Origin: Hyaloperonospora brassicae
Taxonomy: Eukaryota > Oomycota > Peronosporomycetes > Peronosporales > Peronosporaceae
DNA: 64,000 bases
Reading direction: 5' to 3'
Assembly (NCBI GenBank): GCA_947650285.1
Contig: CANTFL010000086.1
Span: forward strand, 930,001 to 994,000
Positions 11,873 to 21,306 of this stretch are shown here, in pieces. The first letter of the stretch is position 1, and the number at the start of each line of letters is the position of its first letter. A model generated the notes under the pieces. It saw only the letters and a program-made list of their open reading frames with translations, was not told the origin of the DNA and did no database searches. The position numbers and the translations under genes were made by a program.

Positions 11873-13126
11873 CTCGTCGATTGATTGATTGATGGGTCGC
11901 TCGGTCGCTCGATGGGCTCTGCAGGTAGAAAGAGAGTGGCGCTCCTTGCGACGCACGGGTCGCGGTCGGTCGGTCGGGTGGTCCGACGTGGCGTGGAAAA
12001 TATTCGTGGTGCGTGCGTGGGGAGTGGACTAAGTACGAAAGCGACACGTGCGGAGCGTGAGCACGCACGGGTGGCTCTGGCTCAGGCGATGACGCGCAGC
12101 GGGTCATCAACTTGTGTACTGACCCCAACCTGAAGTTTGTGCTGCTGCTGATTGGATGATGGCTCGTTGTTCGGGCATTGTGTCAAGTCGCACATAGTAT
12201 CGAAGCTCATGTTGAGGACGTTGCTCCGCTGTCGACAAGTTCACTAGCAATTGTACTGTATGCCCATGAGCAATCGTATGCTGTTCAGCGATTGAGCTGT
12301 GACCCTGAAAGAGCTCCTTGGCGGAAAAAGGTCAAGAGTTCGAGCGAGGTGGCGGTCGTCTGCGTGAAAAGAGTACTCTATGGACGTCTCGAATGCATGC
12401 ACATGAGCTTGTTGATTCTGCCCTTCTGACTGGATATGTGGAGACTGCAACGCACTGTCGTTCCTGGCTGACGGCAATATGAACTCGCGTCTGAGCAAAA
12501 GGCGCTCTGTGATTGCCACTGCAAAGCTGTTGATCGCTCGCTAGTGTGCGGTATATACAGTCACCAGTCTGTTCTTATCACAAGTCTGTGGCTTCCAACT
12601 ATCATGGACAAGACCGCATGTACCACGATCATCAATGTCTGCTGCCGAAACATGTGATCACGCGCAGACAGTGAGTGTTGTCGAAGACGAGCCAAGTGGT
12701 CTGCTCATTCAGCCGCGAAATGGGTACAGGATAACGCGGTGGATGGACCATCCGTGTGCAGACAAGACCCCCATCGATGGACCTGGTACACAAACGGAAG
12801 CACATTCGAGCAAGGGTTCTATGCATGCAAACGAAAAGGGCGGTCCCTCCTTCGATGAGCAGACAATGGTTGAGACCGTCGTCGGGCAATGACGATGCCG
12901 AAGGCAGCAGGCAGTCGGTTTTCGGCTGGCTGGTACAGATGCAGACCGTGAACCTGTAGAGGATCACGAGTACGACGATGACGTGGGTGTTGTGGTCAAG
13001 GCAACTTGCAGGGACAGTGATATTCGAACGTGATGGAGTGAGTGATCAGTTTACGAGGGGGTTTCTACATTCAGTCAGTAGTATTTAACTCTTGACACTA
13101 CTTTCCATTTTGCAGCACAGAAAAGT
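11873..13126. other. Stretch between ILV6 and the Copia remnant without a gene
   Basis: The first few hundred bases are the ILV6 promoter. Short open frames at 12.2-12.9 kb on both strands show no family motif. Nothing resembling a 5' LTR could be recognised before 13127. Confidence 0.5.
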
Positions 13127-13144
13127 AGTTAGCTTTCGTTATAG
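13127..13144 (+). repeat. 18-bp direct repeat, left copy
   Basis: AGTTAGCTTTCGTTATAG occurs here and again at 17217-17234, exactly bounding the Copia remnant. The flanking bases differ on both sides, so the match is limited to 18 bp. Confidence 0.9.
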
Positions 13145-16100
13145 GTGATGAGCCTAAATACGTTAGCTTCCAATGACATTCTCACGGATGATAATTACTT
13201 TATGTGGGAATCTAATGTACGTATGACACTCGCGCAAGGGTCTTTTGGATCACGTATTAGTTACGCTAGAGCCAGCAGTGCTGCGGGAGAATCCCGGATG
13301 GAAAGTCGCCGATGTAAAGGCTCCGGTTGTGCTTGTAAAGCTGCTCTCCCCAACCTATCAGTGTATGGTTCGGGAATGTGAGTCTGCTATTGAAGCTTGG
13401 GAGGTTTCGAAGACATTTTTTGCGAAGAAGAATCTTCTTAATCGAGTGCAACTTCGGAAGGCACTTCATGAGTTTGTGATGGAGACTGGTACGACTCTTA
13501 TGGATGATCTACTCAAGTTTGATGGGCTGTGTCTAGAGCTCAGGGCTGCCGGTGACAGCATGGATGATGATGGGAAGCTGGTTTTGATTTTGGGAAGTTA
13601 ATCATCTGAATGTGATGATGTGAAGCGCATAATTGAGGTACACAGCAACGTGACACTGCTTGACGCGAAAGAGATGCTCCGCCGGGAGTATTACACCCTT
13701 CAGAAGGGAGACAAGAAGGAAACCGCTTTCGAGGCGCATGCCTAGCGCAATGAACCTCGACGCTTTCAAGGGAACCGAGGATACCGTGGACAAACAGAAA
13801 ATCAAGACCGACACCAGCCTTCGAGAACCAAAAAAGGGTGATACCAGTTTTCAAGGCAATTGCCTTGGATGTGGACGGTATGGACACAAACGATCGCAGT
13901 GTCGTAACGTGAAGCAATCGAGACCTGGTGATGAGTTTGTTTTTTCGGCTTTCAGGCCGTCAGAAAAGCCTATTTCGAGTTCGACTTGGTTGCTGGATAG
14001 TGTGGAAAGTCGTCACTTGACTGATGACAAGCGTGAATTTGTGGAGTACGAAGATTTAATCACTCCAATTTACATCACTGTGGCGAATGGACAGCTGTTG
14101 AAGGCACAAGGAACAGGCACAGTACGTTTATACTCGAGGATGGTCGGACAGTCAAGCTAACAAAGGTCTTACATGTACCTGGGCTAGACAAGAAACTTGT
14201 GTCAGTAGCAGCGCTGACGACCCGAGGCATGCTTGTTCAGTTTAAACGTGATCAAGCAGTTCTGATGAGCGACAACGTTACTGTGGCAGTGATTAAACGG
14301 GTGGGAAAGCTGTTTGCATGGAATGTAAAACAACATGTCACATTTGGGGCTCACAAGACTGATAGCGGTGTCGCGGTCAATGACTCTAGTGCAATACGGC
14401 ATGCTCGCCTAGGTCATGTGCCGGCAAACCAGGTCATACAAGCGACGAAGTCTTGCGATGGTATCCCGAGAATTGTTGCACCTAAAGACGGTTTACATGA
14501 AGGATGTGCACACGGGAAAATGACAAACAGCCCGTTCATCCATACATCAGGAAGTGTAATAAAAACAAGTCGACCGCTCGAGATTGTACACACCGATCTT
14601 ATGGACCCTATGAATTCGAAGTCGAAGGGTGGGGCTGTATACGTACTCACATTTATCGACGACTACAGCCGATTTGAGTACGTATACTTGCTAGCAGCAA
14701 AGTCCCAAGTTTTCGAGCGTATCAAGGTGTTTCGTGCTATGGTGGAGAATCAAACATATTGCAAGATCAAATGCATTCGTAGTGGCAATGGTGGGGGGTA
14801 TACAAATTATCGGTTCAACAAGTACTGTGGTGGCATTGTTCTGTTGGGGGATGTACGGTACGCTTGTCTGGTGTACCGTACACTCCTCAGCAAAACGGTT
14901 TAGCAGATAGGATGAATCGAACCCTCGTTGAATTGGCCCGGTCGATGATTCACTACATGAAAGTTGATCGTTCTTGGTGGGGTAAGGCTTATATGGCGGC
15001 TGCCTACAATATCAATCGGATTCCGAATACTGCACGATCTAACTCAAGTCCATTCGAAACCCTGTATGGAGTGAAGCCAGACTCGAGCCATTTTCGTGTC
15101 TTTGGTTCGACTGGATATCTGCGAGTCGCGGATTGTAAGCGAACGAAATGGGACAGCAAGGCATGCAAGTGCACCTTTCTCGGGTATTCGTACACGTCAA
15201 AGGCATACCGAGTGTGGGATCTGGTCAAAGGAGAGTTTGTCGTTACTAGGTCTGTCGCTTTAAACGAGCGACCTCACTCGCAATACAAGGATGTTGTTGT
15301 TCTCGGTGAACCTAGCATTCACTGCAAGCACTCTTATAATGCATGCAATGACATGACTGTGCGAGTAACTTCCTTGAACAAGACTCAAGAGGTTGAGGAT
15401 ATGGACATTGATGAGACTGCTGACAATGACACCAGTTGGGAAGACGTGGTTGTGGATGCGTCTGGCGATTTCAATCTATCGCATGATTTAGCTGTTGCTC
15501 CGATTGAGGGGACGTGTGCGGATATGCAAGTCATTGACACAAACAGTACAATGATAGGTCGCCTATCACACAACATGATCGCTGACAGTGGCGATTATAA
15601 TACACGCATGCTCCAAAGTTTACCGGATCAGTCTCAAGCTATTGTGCTAAGTGAAAATCCTCGCCCCCAAGATGACCGACTGGAAATGTCCTCGGTATCA
15701 ACCAAAAGGCCTTATAGTACGTCATATCGTCTACTCATTAATGATGGATTTGATGGTGAGAAGATGGATTTCCCGCTTGTGACTGATGGATCGCCGGTCG
15801 ACAGCGAACACGACGAGCCGGACCCCAAACGTCAATGTGTTGGCGATTACGAAATTTCGTTTCCTGCTACTGATGTACCGATGAATTTTCGAGAGGCGCT
15901 GCGGTCGATCGACGCGGAACAAAGGAAAGCAGCAATTATAGCAGAGATTAAAGCTCATTTGAAAAACCACACATGGGACGCTGTCTATCGTCCTTCAGGT
16001 GTCAAGGTTATAGGTCACAAGTGTGTATTTAGGCACAAGTACGATGAAAAGGGTGATATCGTTCGTTACAAAGCGCGTTTGGTTGCCCTAGGATATCTGC

Positions 16101-17234
16101 AAACGCATGGTTTCGATTACTTCGACACGTAGTCACCTGTCGCGTGCTCCAACACAATTCGTGTGTTCTTGTCAATTTGTTGCAACATGCAATATGTGAT
16201 CCGGCAGTTCGACGTAGAAACAGCGTTTTTGAACGGTGATTTGGAAGAAGATGTTTACATGGAGCCTCCCTTTGGAGTTGAGATTAAATATGGAATGGTG
16301 TGCAAACTACGACGCAGTTTATATGGATTAAAACAAGCGGCTGCGGTTTGGCACAAGAAAATATGCTCCGTGTTTTCTGCCATGAGCTTCAAACAATGTC
16401 GAGCAGACACATGTCTTTTTGTTCGACACAATGGTGCAAGCAATAAGTCACTAACATACATAGTCTTGTATGTGGACGACCTCTTGATTGGATGCAAGTC
16501 AGATGCAGAGGCGGACACGATTTTCAAAGAATTGTCAGAGCATTTTTCTGTGAAGTCGCTTGGAGCTGCGCGATTTATTTTGGGCATGGAGGTGAATTAC
16601 TCACAAGATAAGGGAGAATTGGTGCTAAAACAGTCCCAATTTATTATGGAGCTGGTCTCAAAATTTGAGCAAAATGGAGCTTATGCAGTGCGCAACCCTA
16701 TCTACGCAGGCCAGGACCTAACTCCGGATGAGTCACACCCGGTGCTGAAGGACATCACTTCGTATCGCAAATTGGTCGGTTCACTGCTGTATATTGCAAA
16801 TGCCACGCGACCGGATATAGGTTACGCGATGTCAGTGCTGTCGCAGTACTTGGACAAGCCACGACAGATGCACTGGCGTGCGGCTCTACGCGTTTTGCAC
16901 TATCTCATGGGAACACAATCACACGGAATTGCGTACAAGAAATCGGACGACAACAAGATGATACTTTGGGCATACTGTGATGCGAATTGGGGAAATGACA
17001 AGATGACTCGTCGATCTACTTCTGGTGTGTTGATTTTGCTTGGAGGTGCAGTTGTTGTGTACAAAAGCAAACGTCAAACTTCGGTGGCTTTATCCTCTGC
17101 TGAAGCAGAATATATGGCACTGGCACTAGCTACACAAGAAGTGATGTGGATTCGTTATTTGCTGAAGGAAATGGGTGTAACGTGTAAGACTGCGACGACG
17201 ATTCACGTGGACAACAAGTTAGCTTTCGTTATAG
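13145..17234 (+). pseudogene. Copia gag-pol polyprotein, broken
   Basis: Domains appear in canonical Copia order. Gag starts MSLNTLASNDILTDDNYFMW; a CCHC zinc knuckle (CLGCGRYGHKRSQC) lies near 13,860-13,900. The protease active site DSG is changed to DSV near 14,000. The integrase zinc region HARLGH...C..GK lies near 14,400-14,520. In the integrase core the first Asp survives (HTDL, about 14,590), but the second is Gly (RSGNGGGY, about 14,780) and the Glu is Asp (NGLADRMN, about 14,907). RT carries an intact YVDD near 16,470, and RNase H runs to 17,216. Frames change near 13,240, 13,600-13,650, 14,150 and 14,860, and a stop lies at 16,130. The element cannot be autonomous. Confidence 0.92.
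17217..17234 (+). repeat. 18-bp direct repeat, right copy
   Basis: Exact copy of 13127-13144. In the RNase H frame it reads LAFVI in place of the usual residues after VDNK, showing that element homology ends at or before this repeat. Confidence 0.9.
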
Positions 17235-18251
17235 AACCCTTTTGCGGGACAAACTCGTCCATCGATCCCGCAGACACCTCTTACGCCAACAATCAGAGCT
17301 GCAGTGACTTGCACGCCACTGACTTTAGGCTTTGACCAGCACTGCAATGCCGGCACGTCGTGGTCTCGTTCGTGTTGCCCGTTTCAGCGGACAAATGATA
17401 ACGCGCTGGCGCCACGTTGACAAGACGAGACAGTGGCGAACGAGACAGTGAGGACAGAGGCCCGAAACTGTGGCCACTGCGCACGTGACTGCCGCGAACT
17501 GTTGCACGACTCGAGCGCTCCTTCGGGCGTTTCGTTCGCTGCGGTCCGAATGCGCAGTGAGTGGCGACCGCAGCATCGCCATCCGTGTCGCAGCGCAGCG
17601 GCCCGAACGAAACGCAGCAGCTGTATCGTTCGTAGGACGTCGGTACCGACTGACCACCACAGCGCCACTTGCTCGCGCACAGCAGCACTTTGTATCCGAA
17701 CGCGCCGTAGTGCTTTGTGCAATGCTCGACGTGTGCGCTGTGCGTGATGTCCCTCCTGACGTCTGCGGAAAGATCGAACACTCGTGACGCGCGTGTGTCC
17801 AGTCTGACGGCAGCGCAGCAGCAGTCCCACTGCTCTCGGCCTCCCCATCCAGTGATCAGCCGCAACGCAAACGCCGCCGCCGCCGTCCGCCCGTCTGTCG
17901 GTCGGTCTGTCGGTCCGTCAGCGTCCAGCGCGTTCCTCGCACATACACAAACGTGCGCGCCGAGCAAAAGGCGCCACGGACCACAGCTTAAAGCCGCTGG
18001 GGAACTCAGACGCGAGAGCGAAACGCCGGGCAACGGGCGAGGAAAGACGCAGGAAGTCCGGTGGAAGTCCGGCAGACCGACAGACCCACTGACTACTCAC
18101 GGACCGATTGAATCTCGAGCGTCTCGAGCCCAGCGATCGCACAAGACAACAAGTCTCTGGCCGCCAACAGCGCACGTCGTGCAACAGCCTCCGACTCGCA
18201 CCCGCCAATTGATAGCATTGTCGCTGTTGTCGCTGTTGTCGTTGTCGCACT
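17235..18251. other. GC-rich stretch between the Copia remnant and the first gene of the gene-rich part
   Basis: Base composition rises sharply here. Overlapping open frames on both strands are a by-product of high GC and show no family motif. The last few hundred bases are likely the promoter and 5' UTR of the gene at 18252, including short TCGGTCTG and GTTGTCGCT tandem copies near 17,900 and 18,220. Confidence 0.5.
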
Positions 18252-19286
18252 ATGCTGCAGCAGACTCGCAATGCGTTCGGAGCGAGCGCGAGCACCACTG
18301 GCTACGCTGAAGCGCAGCTCGTGGTGCTCACACTGAGCGTTGTGGTTGTGGCGGTCGCGCTGCTCTCGTACTTTGTCGTCGCGCCCGAGTACGAGAAGCA
18401 CTTGGACAAACAGTACGCAGCTCTCGTGCACGCGTCGTCGGAACGCCAGCGGCGGCTGCCGCCGCAAAAGGCCCACGAGCTCTTGACACGGAGTCGATTG
18501 CGCAAGCACAAGTCGCTCGGCGCTCGGGACATGGAGTCCGGCTCGAGTGAGGACGACGGCCGCGGCCGTTTCGGCCGGATCCAGCGACGCCACTCGTACT
18601 TGCGACCGGCGCCTGCGAGCTCGTCGCGCGATGGGACCACAATGGCAGCTCAGATCCTCGCGCGACGAGCACGCCACGCTCGTCGACGCAAGAGCGAGAG
18701 CGACGCGCTCAAACAGGCCAATGTCGAGCGCGCAGAGATGCTGCGTCGTCGGGTGCTGCTGCGGAAGCTGGAAGAGGAGATCGCTGGTGCTGTCAAAGCG
18801 AACGAAGAGGCGCAGCAGGCGGCGGCGACTGGGAGCGTGCCGGCCGGGAGGGTTCGCGCGGGGAGACGAGCGTTGAACAGCACACTGGACCTGAGCGACG
18901 ACCAGCTCAAGAGGCTGCAGGAGCACCCAGCAGACTGCGTCGAGGAGCTCACGGTCCTTGCGCGCGCACAGTCTCAGTCGAGTGCTGCCTCACCGGCAGT
19001 AGCTCGAGACGTGGACGACGAGGCAACGCGAGGGACGAGTCGGATGGAAGCGCCGACACCGGATCTGCACGAAGTCAAGCAAGCGCTGAACGTGCTGCAC
19101 GACGTACTGAGCTTCTACTTGTCGGTGGACCATCGCGACATGCGCAAGCTCACTGTGTTTTGCAACTCGCTGCTGCAGCACGACGGGCTCAATCGTCTAC
19201 GTGCGTTCGAGGAATGCCGCGACAAGGACGTGCGAGCGCTGTCGAACTCGATCATCGAGAAGGCAGTGCCTGCGATTTGGCATTGA
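18252..19286 (+). CDS. Unrecognised single-pass membrane protein
   Basis: An uninterrupted 344-codon frame starts with ATG. Residues about 22-43 (LVVLTLSVVVVAVALLSYFVV) form one hydrophobic segment close to the N-terminus and act as a likely signal anchor. After it comes a long basic, Arg- and Ser-rich middle with a coiled-coil-like stretch around residues 155-185 (ERAEMLRRRVLLRKLEEEI). The last 70 residues look globular and conserved in style, with LNVLHDVLSFYLSVDHRDMR and HDGLNRLRAFEECRDKDVRA, reminiscent of the last helices of an armadillo-like repeat. I do not recognise the family. Synonymous-rich GC codons and a single clean frame support a real gene. No function is proposed beyond a membrane-tethered helical protein. 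Confidence 0.75.
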   Translation: MLQQTRNAFGASASTTGYAEAQLVVLTLSVVVVAVALLSYFVVAPEYEKHLDKQYAALVHASSERQRRLPPQKAHELLTRSRLRKHKSLGARDMESGSSEDDGRGRFGRIQRRHSYLRPAPASSSRDGTTMAAQILARRARHARRRKSESDALKQANVERAEMLRRRVLLRKLEEEIAGAVKANEEAQQAAATGSVPAGRVRAGRRALNSTLDLSDDQLKRLQEHPADCVEELTVLARAQSQSSAASPAVARDVDDEATRGTSRMEAPTPDLHEVKQALNVLHDVLSFYLSVDHRDMRKLTVFCNSLLQHDGLNRLRAFEECRDKDVRALSNSIIEKAVPAIWH

Positions 19287-19484
19287 GGGCCCATCATCAT
19301 CCTCGCTGCCCCACCCCATCATCGACGTACCTGTCCATCGGTCTATACTTTTCCCACACATGAGCAATCCCTGTCGGGCTCCATGTGGACGAGTGGGTTC
19401 ATTGTCACACGCGTGACTCGTTTCATTCATATAGTAACCATCAAGTCACTCGTGTACGTCTCTTTACTAGCACACCAACGCGAC

Positions 19485-19994
19485 TCATGTTTGCTGGAAA
19501 GCTGCTGCAATGCCTCGCAACGAGCTCGAGAGCACTGCTCGTAGCACCAGTCGAGCGAGCGATCCGCCACAGAGCAAGACACTGCCAAGAGCCGAAGGCG
19601 TGAGCTTCGAGCTCCACAGAATGAGCGTCTTGGGCTGCAAGGGAGACGCCGACGAATCGGCCACGAACTGCACGAGCGCCACATGGTCCCGCAGCAGCAG
19701 CGGACCGCTCTTGCGGATGCCGTAGCACACACTGGGGATCCGATCCGAGTGCTCGGGCAGTCCCACCGACAGGATCTGCTCTTCGACTCCCAGCGGGACG
19801 AGACGACGGTGGCCAGCGAGGCCGCGACCTTCTCCGGCCTCGAGCGTCAGCCCGCGACCGCTCCACTCCATGCGGATCCACGCGTCGTACGCCTCGTCGA
19901 CGGACGCGTTCACGAGTTGCGCTACGACGAGTTCTTGGCCGTCGCTGTCTGCGTACGCTTCGAACGCGGCGGCGTCGACGTACCGCTCGGCCAT
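19485..19994 (-). CDS. SRPBCC/START-like small protein, copy A
   Basis: 169 residues starting MAERYVDAAAFEAY; the frame is open further upstream, but this ATG aligns with the start region of the neighbour. The N-terminal ELVVAQLVNASVDEAYDAW is the classic first strand and helix of the polyketide-cyclase/START-like (SRPBCC) fold, followed by GEGRGLAGHRRLVPLGVEEQ, RIPSVCYGIRK, and a C-terminal long helix region. Such proteins bind lipids or other hydrophobic ligands in a central cavity, but no ligand can be inferred here. It is clearly paralogous to the gene at 20406-21011 in the same orientation (shared VxAPVxxxxDAW pattern, PLGxEExILSxGLP, PSxCYxxRK and TPSALG). It lacks a signal peptide, so it is probably cytosolic. 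Confidence 0.75.
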   Translation of the reverse strand: MAERYVDAAAFEAYADSDGQELVVAQLVNASVDEAYDAWIRMEWSGRGLTLEAGEGRGLAGHRRLVPLGVEEQILSVGLPEHSDRIPSVCYGIRKSGPLLLRDHVALVQFVADSSASPLQPKTLILWSSKLTPSALGSVLLCGGSLARLVLRAVLSSSLRGIAAAFQQT

Positions 19995-20227
19995 GTGGAC
20001 GGTGGATCGGCGCGTGCGGGCGGGCGAGAGAGGTCGACGGACATTTGATTGGTTGAAATGCGGGACGAGCTCCTTCAACGTCGAGGGCCAATGGGAACAT
20101 CGCAACGAGGACAGGCCTGCGATTGGCGAGGACCTCGTCGCCAGAATCAGACGTCCCCTCTGGGCCAAACAGTGTCTCACTCAGGCAACAGACGTGTATC
20201 GTTTTCACACCGCCACGATAGTAGCAG

Positions 20228-20283
20228 AGTTGACGCGCTCTGTGTGTATGTATGTATATACATACACACAGAGCGCGTCAACT
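20228..20283. repeat. Perfect 26-bp stem hairpin with 4-nt loop
   Basis: Bases 20228-20253 are the exact reverse complement of 20258-20283, with GTAT as the loop. The stem contains GTTGACGCGCTC at its base and a TGTATGTAT-rich top. It lies 123-178 nt beyond the stop of SRPBCC copy B and about 230-290 nt before the ATG of copy A. It could act as a 3' processing or RNA-level signal, a small-RNA precursor, or a tiny foldback element. Confidence 0.9.
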
Positions 20284-20405
20284 GTGACGTCCGATTTCGA
20301 TGCACAGTCGGGGGCGAGAGAGGGAGAGAGAGAGAGAGGGAGAGCACGGACACGTGGGATGTGCTTCTGGTTGTACTAGTGCGGGGGGAGGGGGGGAGGT
20401 GTAGC

Positions 20406-21011
20406 CTAGTCCGAGTATCGATGCGTCGTTGCAGCAGCCCTTATCGCCAGGTCTTTCAACATGCCCTGCAACGCCGAGCGTAGGAGCAAGTTGGTGAAGC
20501 CGCCCCAGCAGAGCAGGTAGCCGAGTGCACTGGGCGTTGTCTTGAGCGACCAGATGATGAGCGTCGCTGGCGTGCTCTTGGGCGAGGCCGCCACGTCGAC
20601 AAACTGGACAAACGCGAGGTGGCTCTGCATGGGGAACCACAGGCCAAACTTGCGCATCTTGTAGCAGATGGACGGGATCTTGAACCGGTCGCGCTCAGCT
20701 GCTGCGAGACTCGGGCGTCCGTCTGTGCTGCTGTCGACTGGGGAGTCGTCCATCGGCAGTCCAGCCGACAGAATCTCTTCTTCAATGCCCAGTGGGGCGC
20801 TGCGGACGTGGCCAACGTAGCCGCGTCCTCGCCCCTCGCGCAGCTCCGAGCCACGGGCGAGCCACACGTGCTCGAGCCACGCGTCGAACACTTGCGCGGG
20901 GGCGCCAACGACGCACTCGGCGACTACCAGTTCGTGGCCCTTGTGCCGCTCGTACGCTCTGTACGCCTGTGCGTCCACGTATCGCGTCGGGTCCAAGTGC
21001 GTGTCGAGCAT
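20406..21011 (-). CDS. SRPBCC/START-like small protein, copy B
   Basis: 201 residues starting MLDTHLDPTRYVDAQAYRAY. The START-like core has HELVVAECVVGAPAQVFDAW near residues 25-45, GRGRGYVGHVRSAPLGIEEE near 60-78, and KIPSICYKMRKFGLWFP with HLAFVQFV near 110-135. It ends with ALGYLLCWGGFTNLLLRSAL. Compared with copy A it has an extra 20-25 residue polar loop after GLP (residues about 85-108) and a longer N-terminus. The tandem pair points to local duplication. Family assignment rests on fold-type patterns, not on a specific named orthologue. Confidence 0.75.
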   Translation of the reverse strand: MLDTHLDPTRYVDAQAYRAYERHKGHELVVAECVVGAPAQVFDAWLEHVWLARGSELREGRGRGYVGHVRSAPLGIEEEILSAGLPMDDSPVDSSTDGRPSLAAAERDRFKIPSICYKMRKFGLWFPMQSHLAFVQFVDVAASPKSTPATLIIWSLKTTPSALGYLLCWGGFTNLLLRSALQGMLKDLAIRAAATTHRYSD

Positions 21012-21151
21012 GACCGCTGGTGTTTGAGGATGCGGTCGTTCAGTCAGTCGGCGGTTGATTGGCTAATCGAGAGACAAGAACCAGATGGGCGTCAGCTGGG
21101 GGTGCACACGCCACGGACCAAAGGTGATCGACCGACGTTCGACCACCAAGT

Positions 21152-21291
21152 GTACGATGGACCTGATTCTGTGGGTACGATGGGCCTGATTCGGGGGGTA
21201 CGATGGACCTAATATTGCACGATTGGTGGACTAATATTGTACGTGCGATGGACCTATTATTGTACGATTGGTGGACCTCATATTGTACGTA
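21152..21291. repeat. Degenerate minisatellite between SRPBCC copy B and protease 1
   Basis: Five imperfect copies of a GTACGATGGACCTnATATTG unit, spaced roughly 25-30 bp apart, fill most of the short intergenic space between the ATG at 21011 and the protease stop at 21307. The array therefore lies in the promoter of copy B and/or the 3' end of the protease transcript. Confidence 0.8.
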
Positions 21292-21306
21292 TCAGATGGT
21301 GATGAT

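Larger units (their letters stand above)
13127..17234 (+). mobile_element. LTR-less Ty1/Copia remnant bounded by an 18-bp direct repeat
   Basis: The remnant starts at the beginning of gag and stops abruptly inside RNase H, right after the conserved IHVDNK motif. No LTR is present on either side. Instead an 18-bp repeat marks both borders. Copia elements normally make 5-bp duplications, so this insert did not arise by ordinary integration, or has been cut back by repair. Confidence 0.75.

Noticed and set aside
12244..12519. Short minus-strand frame with RLLLRRE near its start, considered as an RXLR-type effector
   Set aside because: No signal peptide, no downstream EER or WY-type region, and the motif is too close to the N-terminus. 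No convincing RXLR or Crinkler gene was seen in the window.
18093..18926. 277-codon minus-strand frame opposite the membrane protein
   Set aside because: Antisense frame without motifs. The plus strand has a membrane segment, coiled-coil and globular C-terminus.
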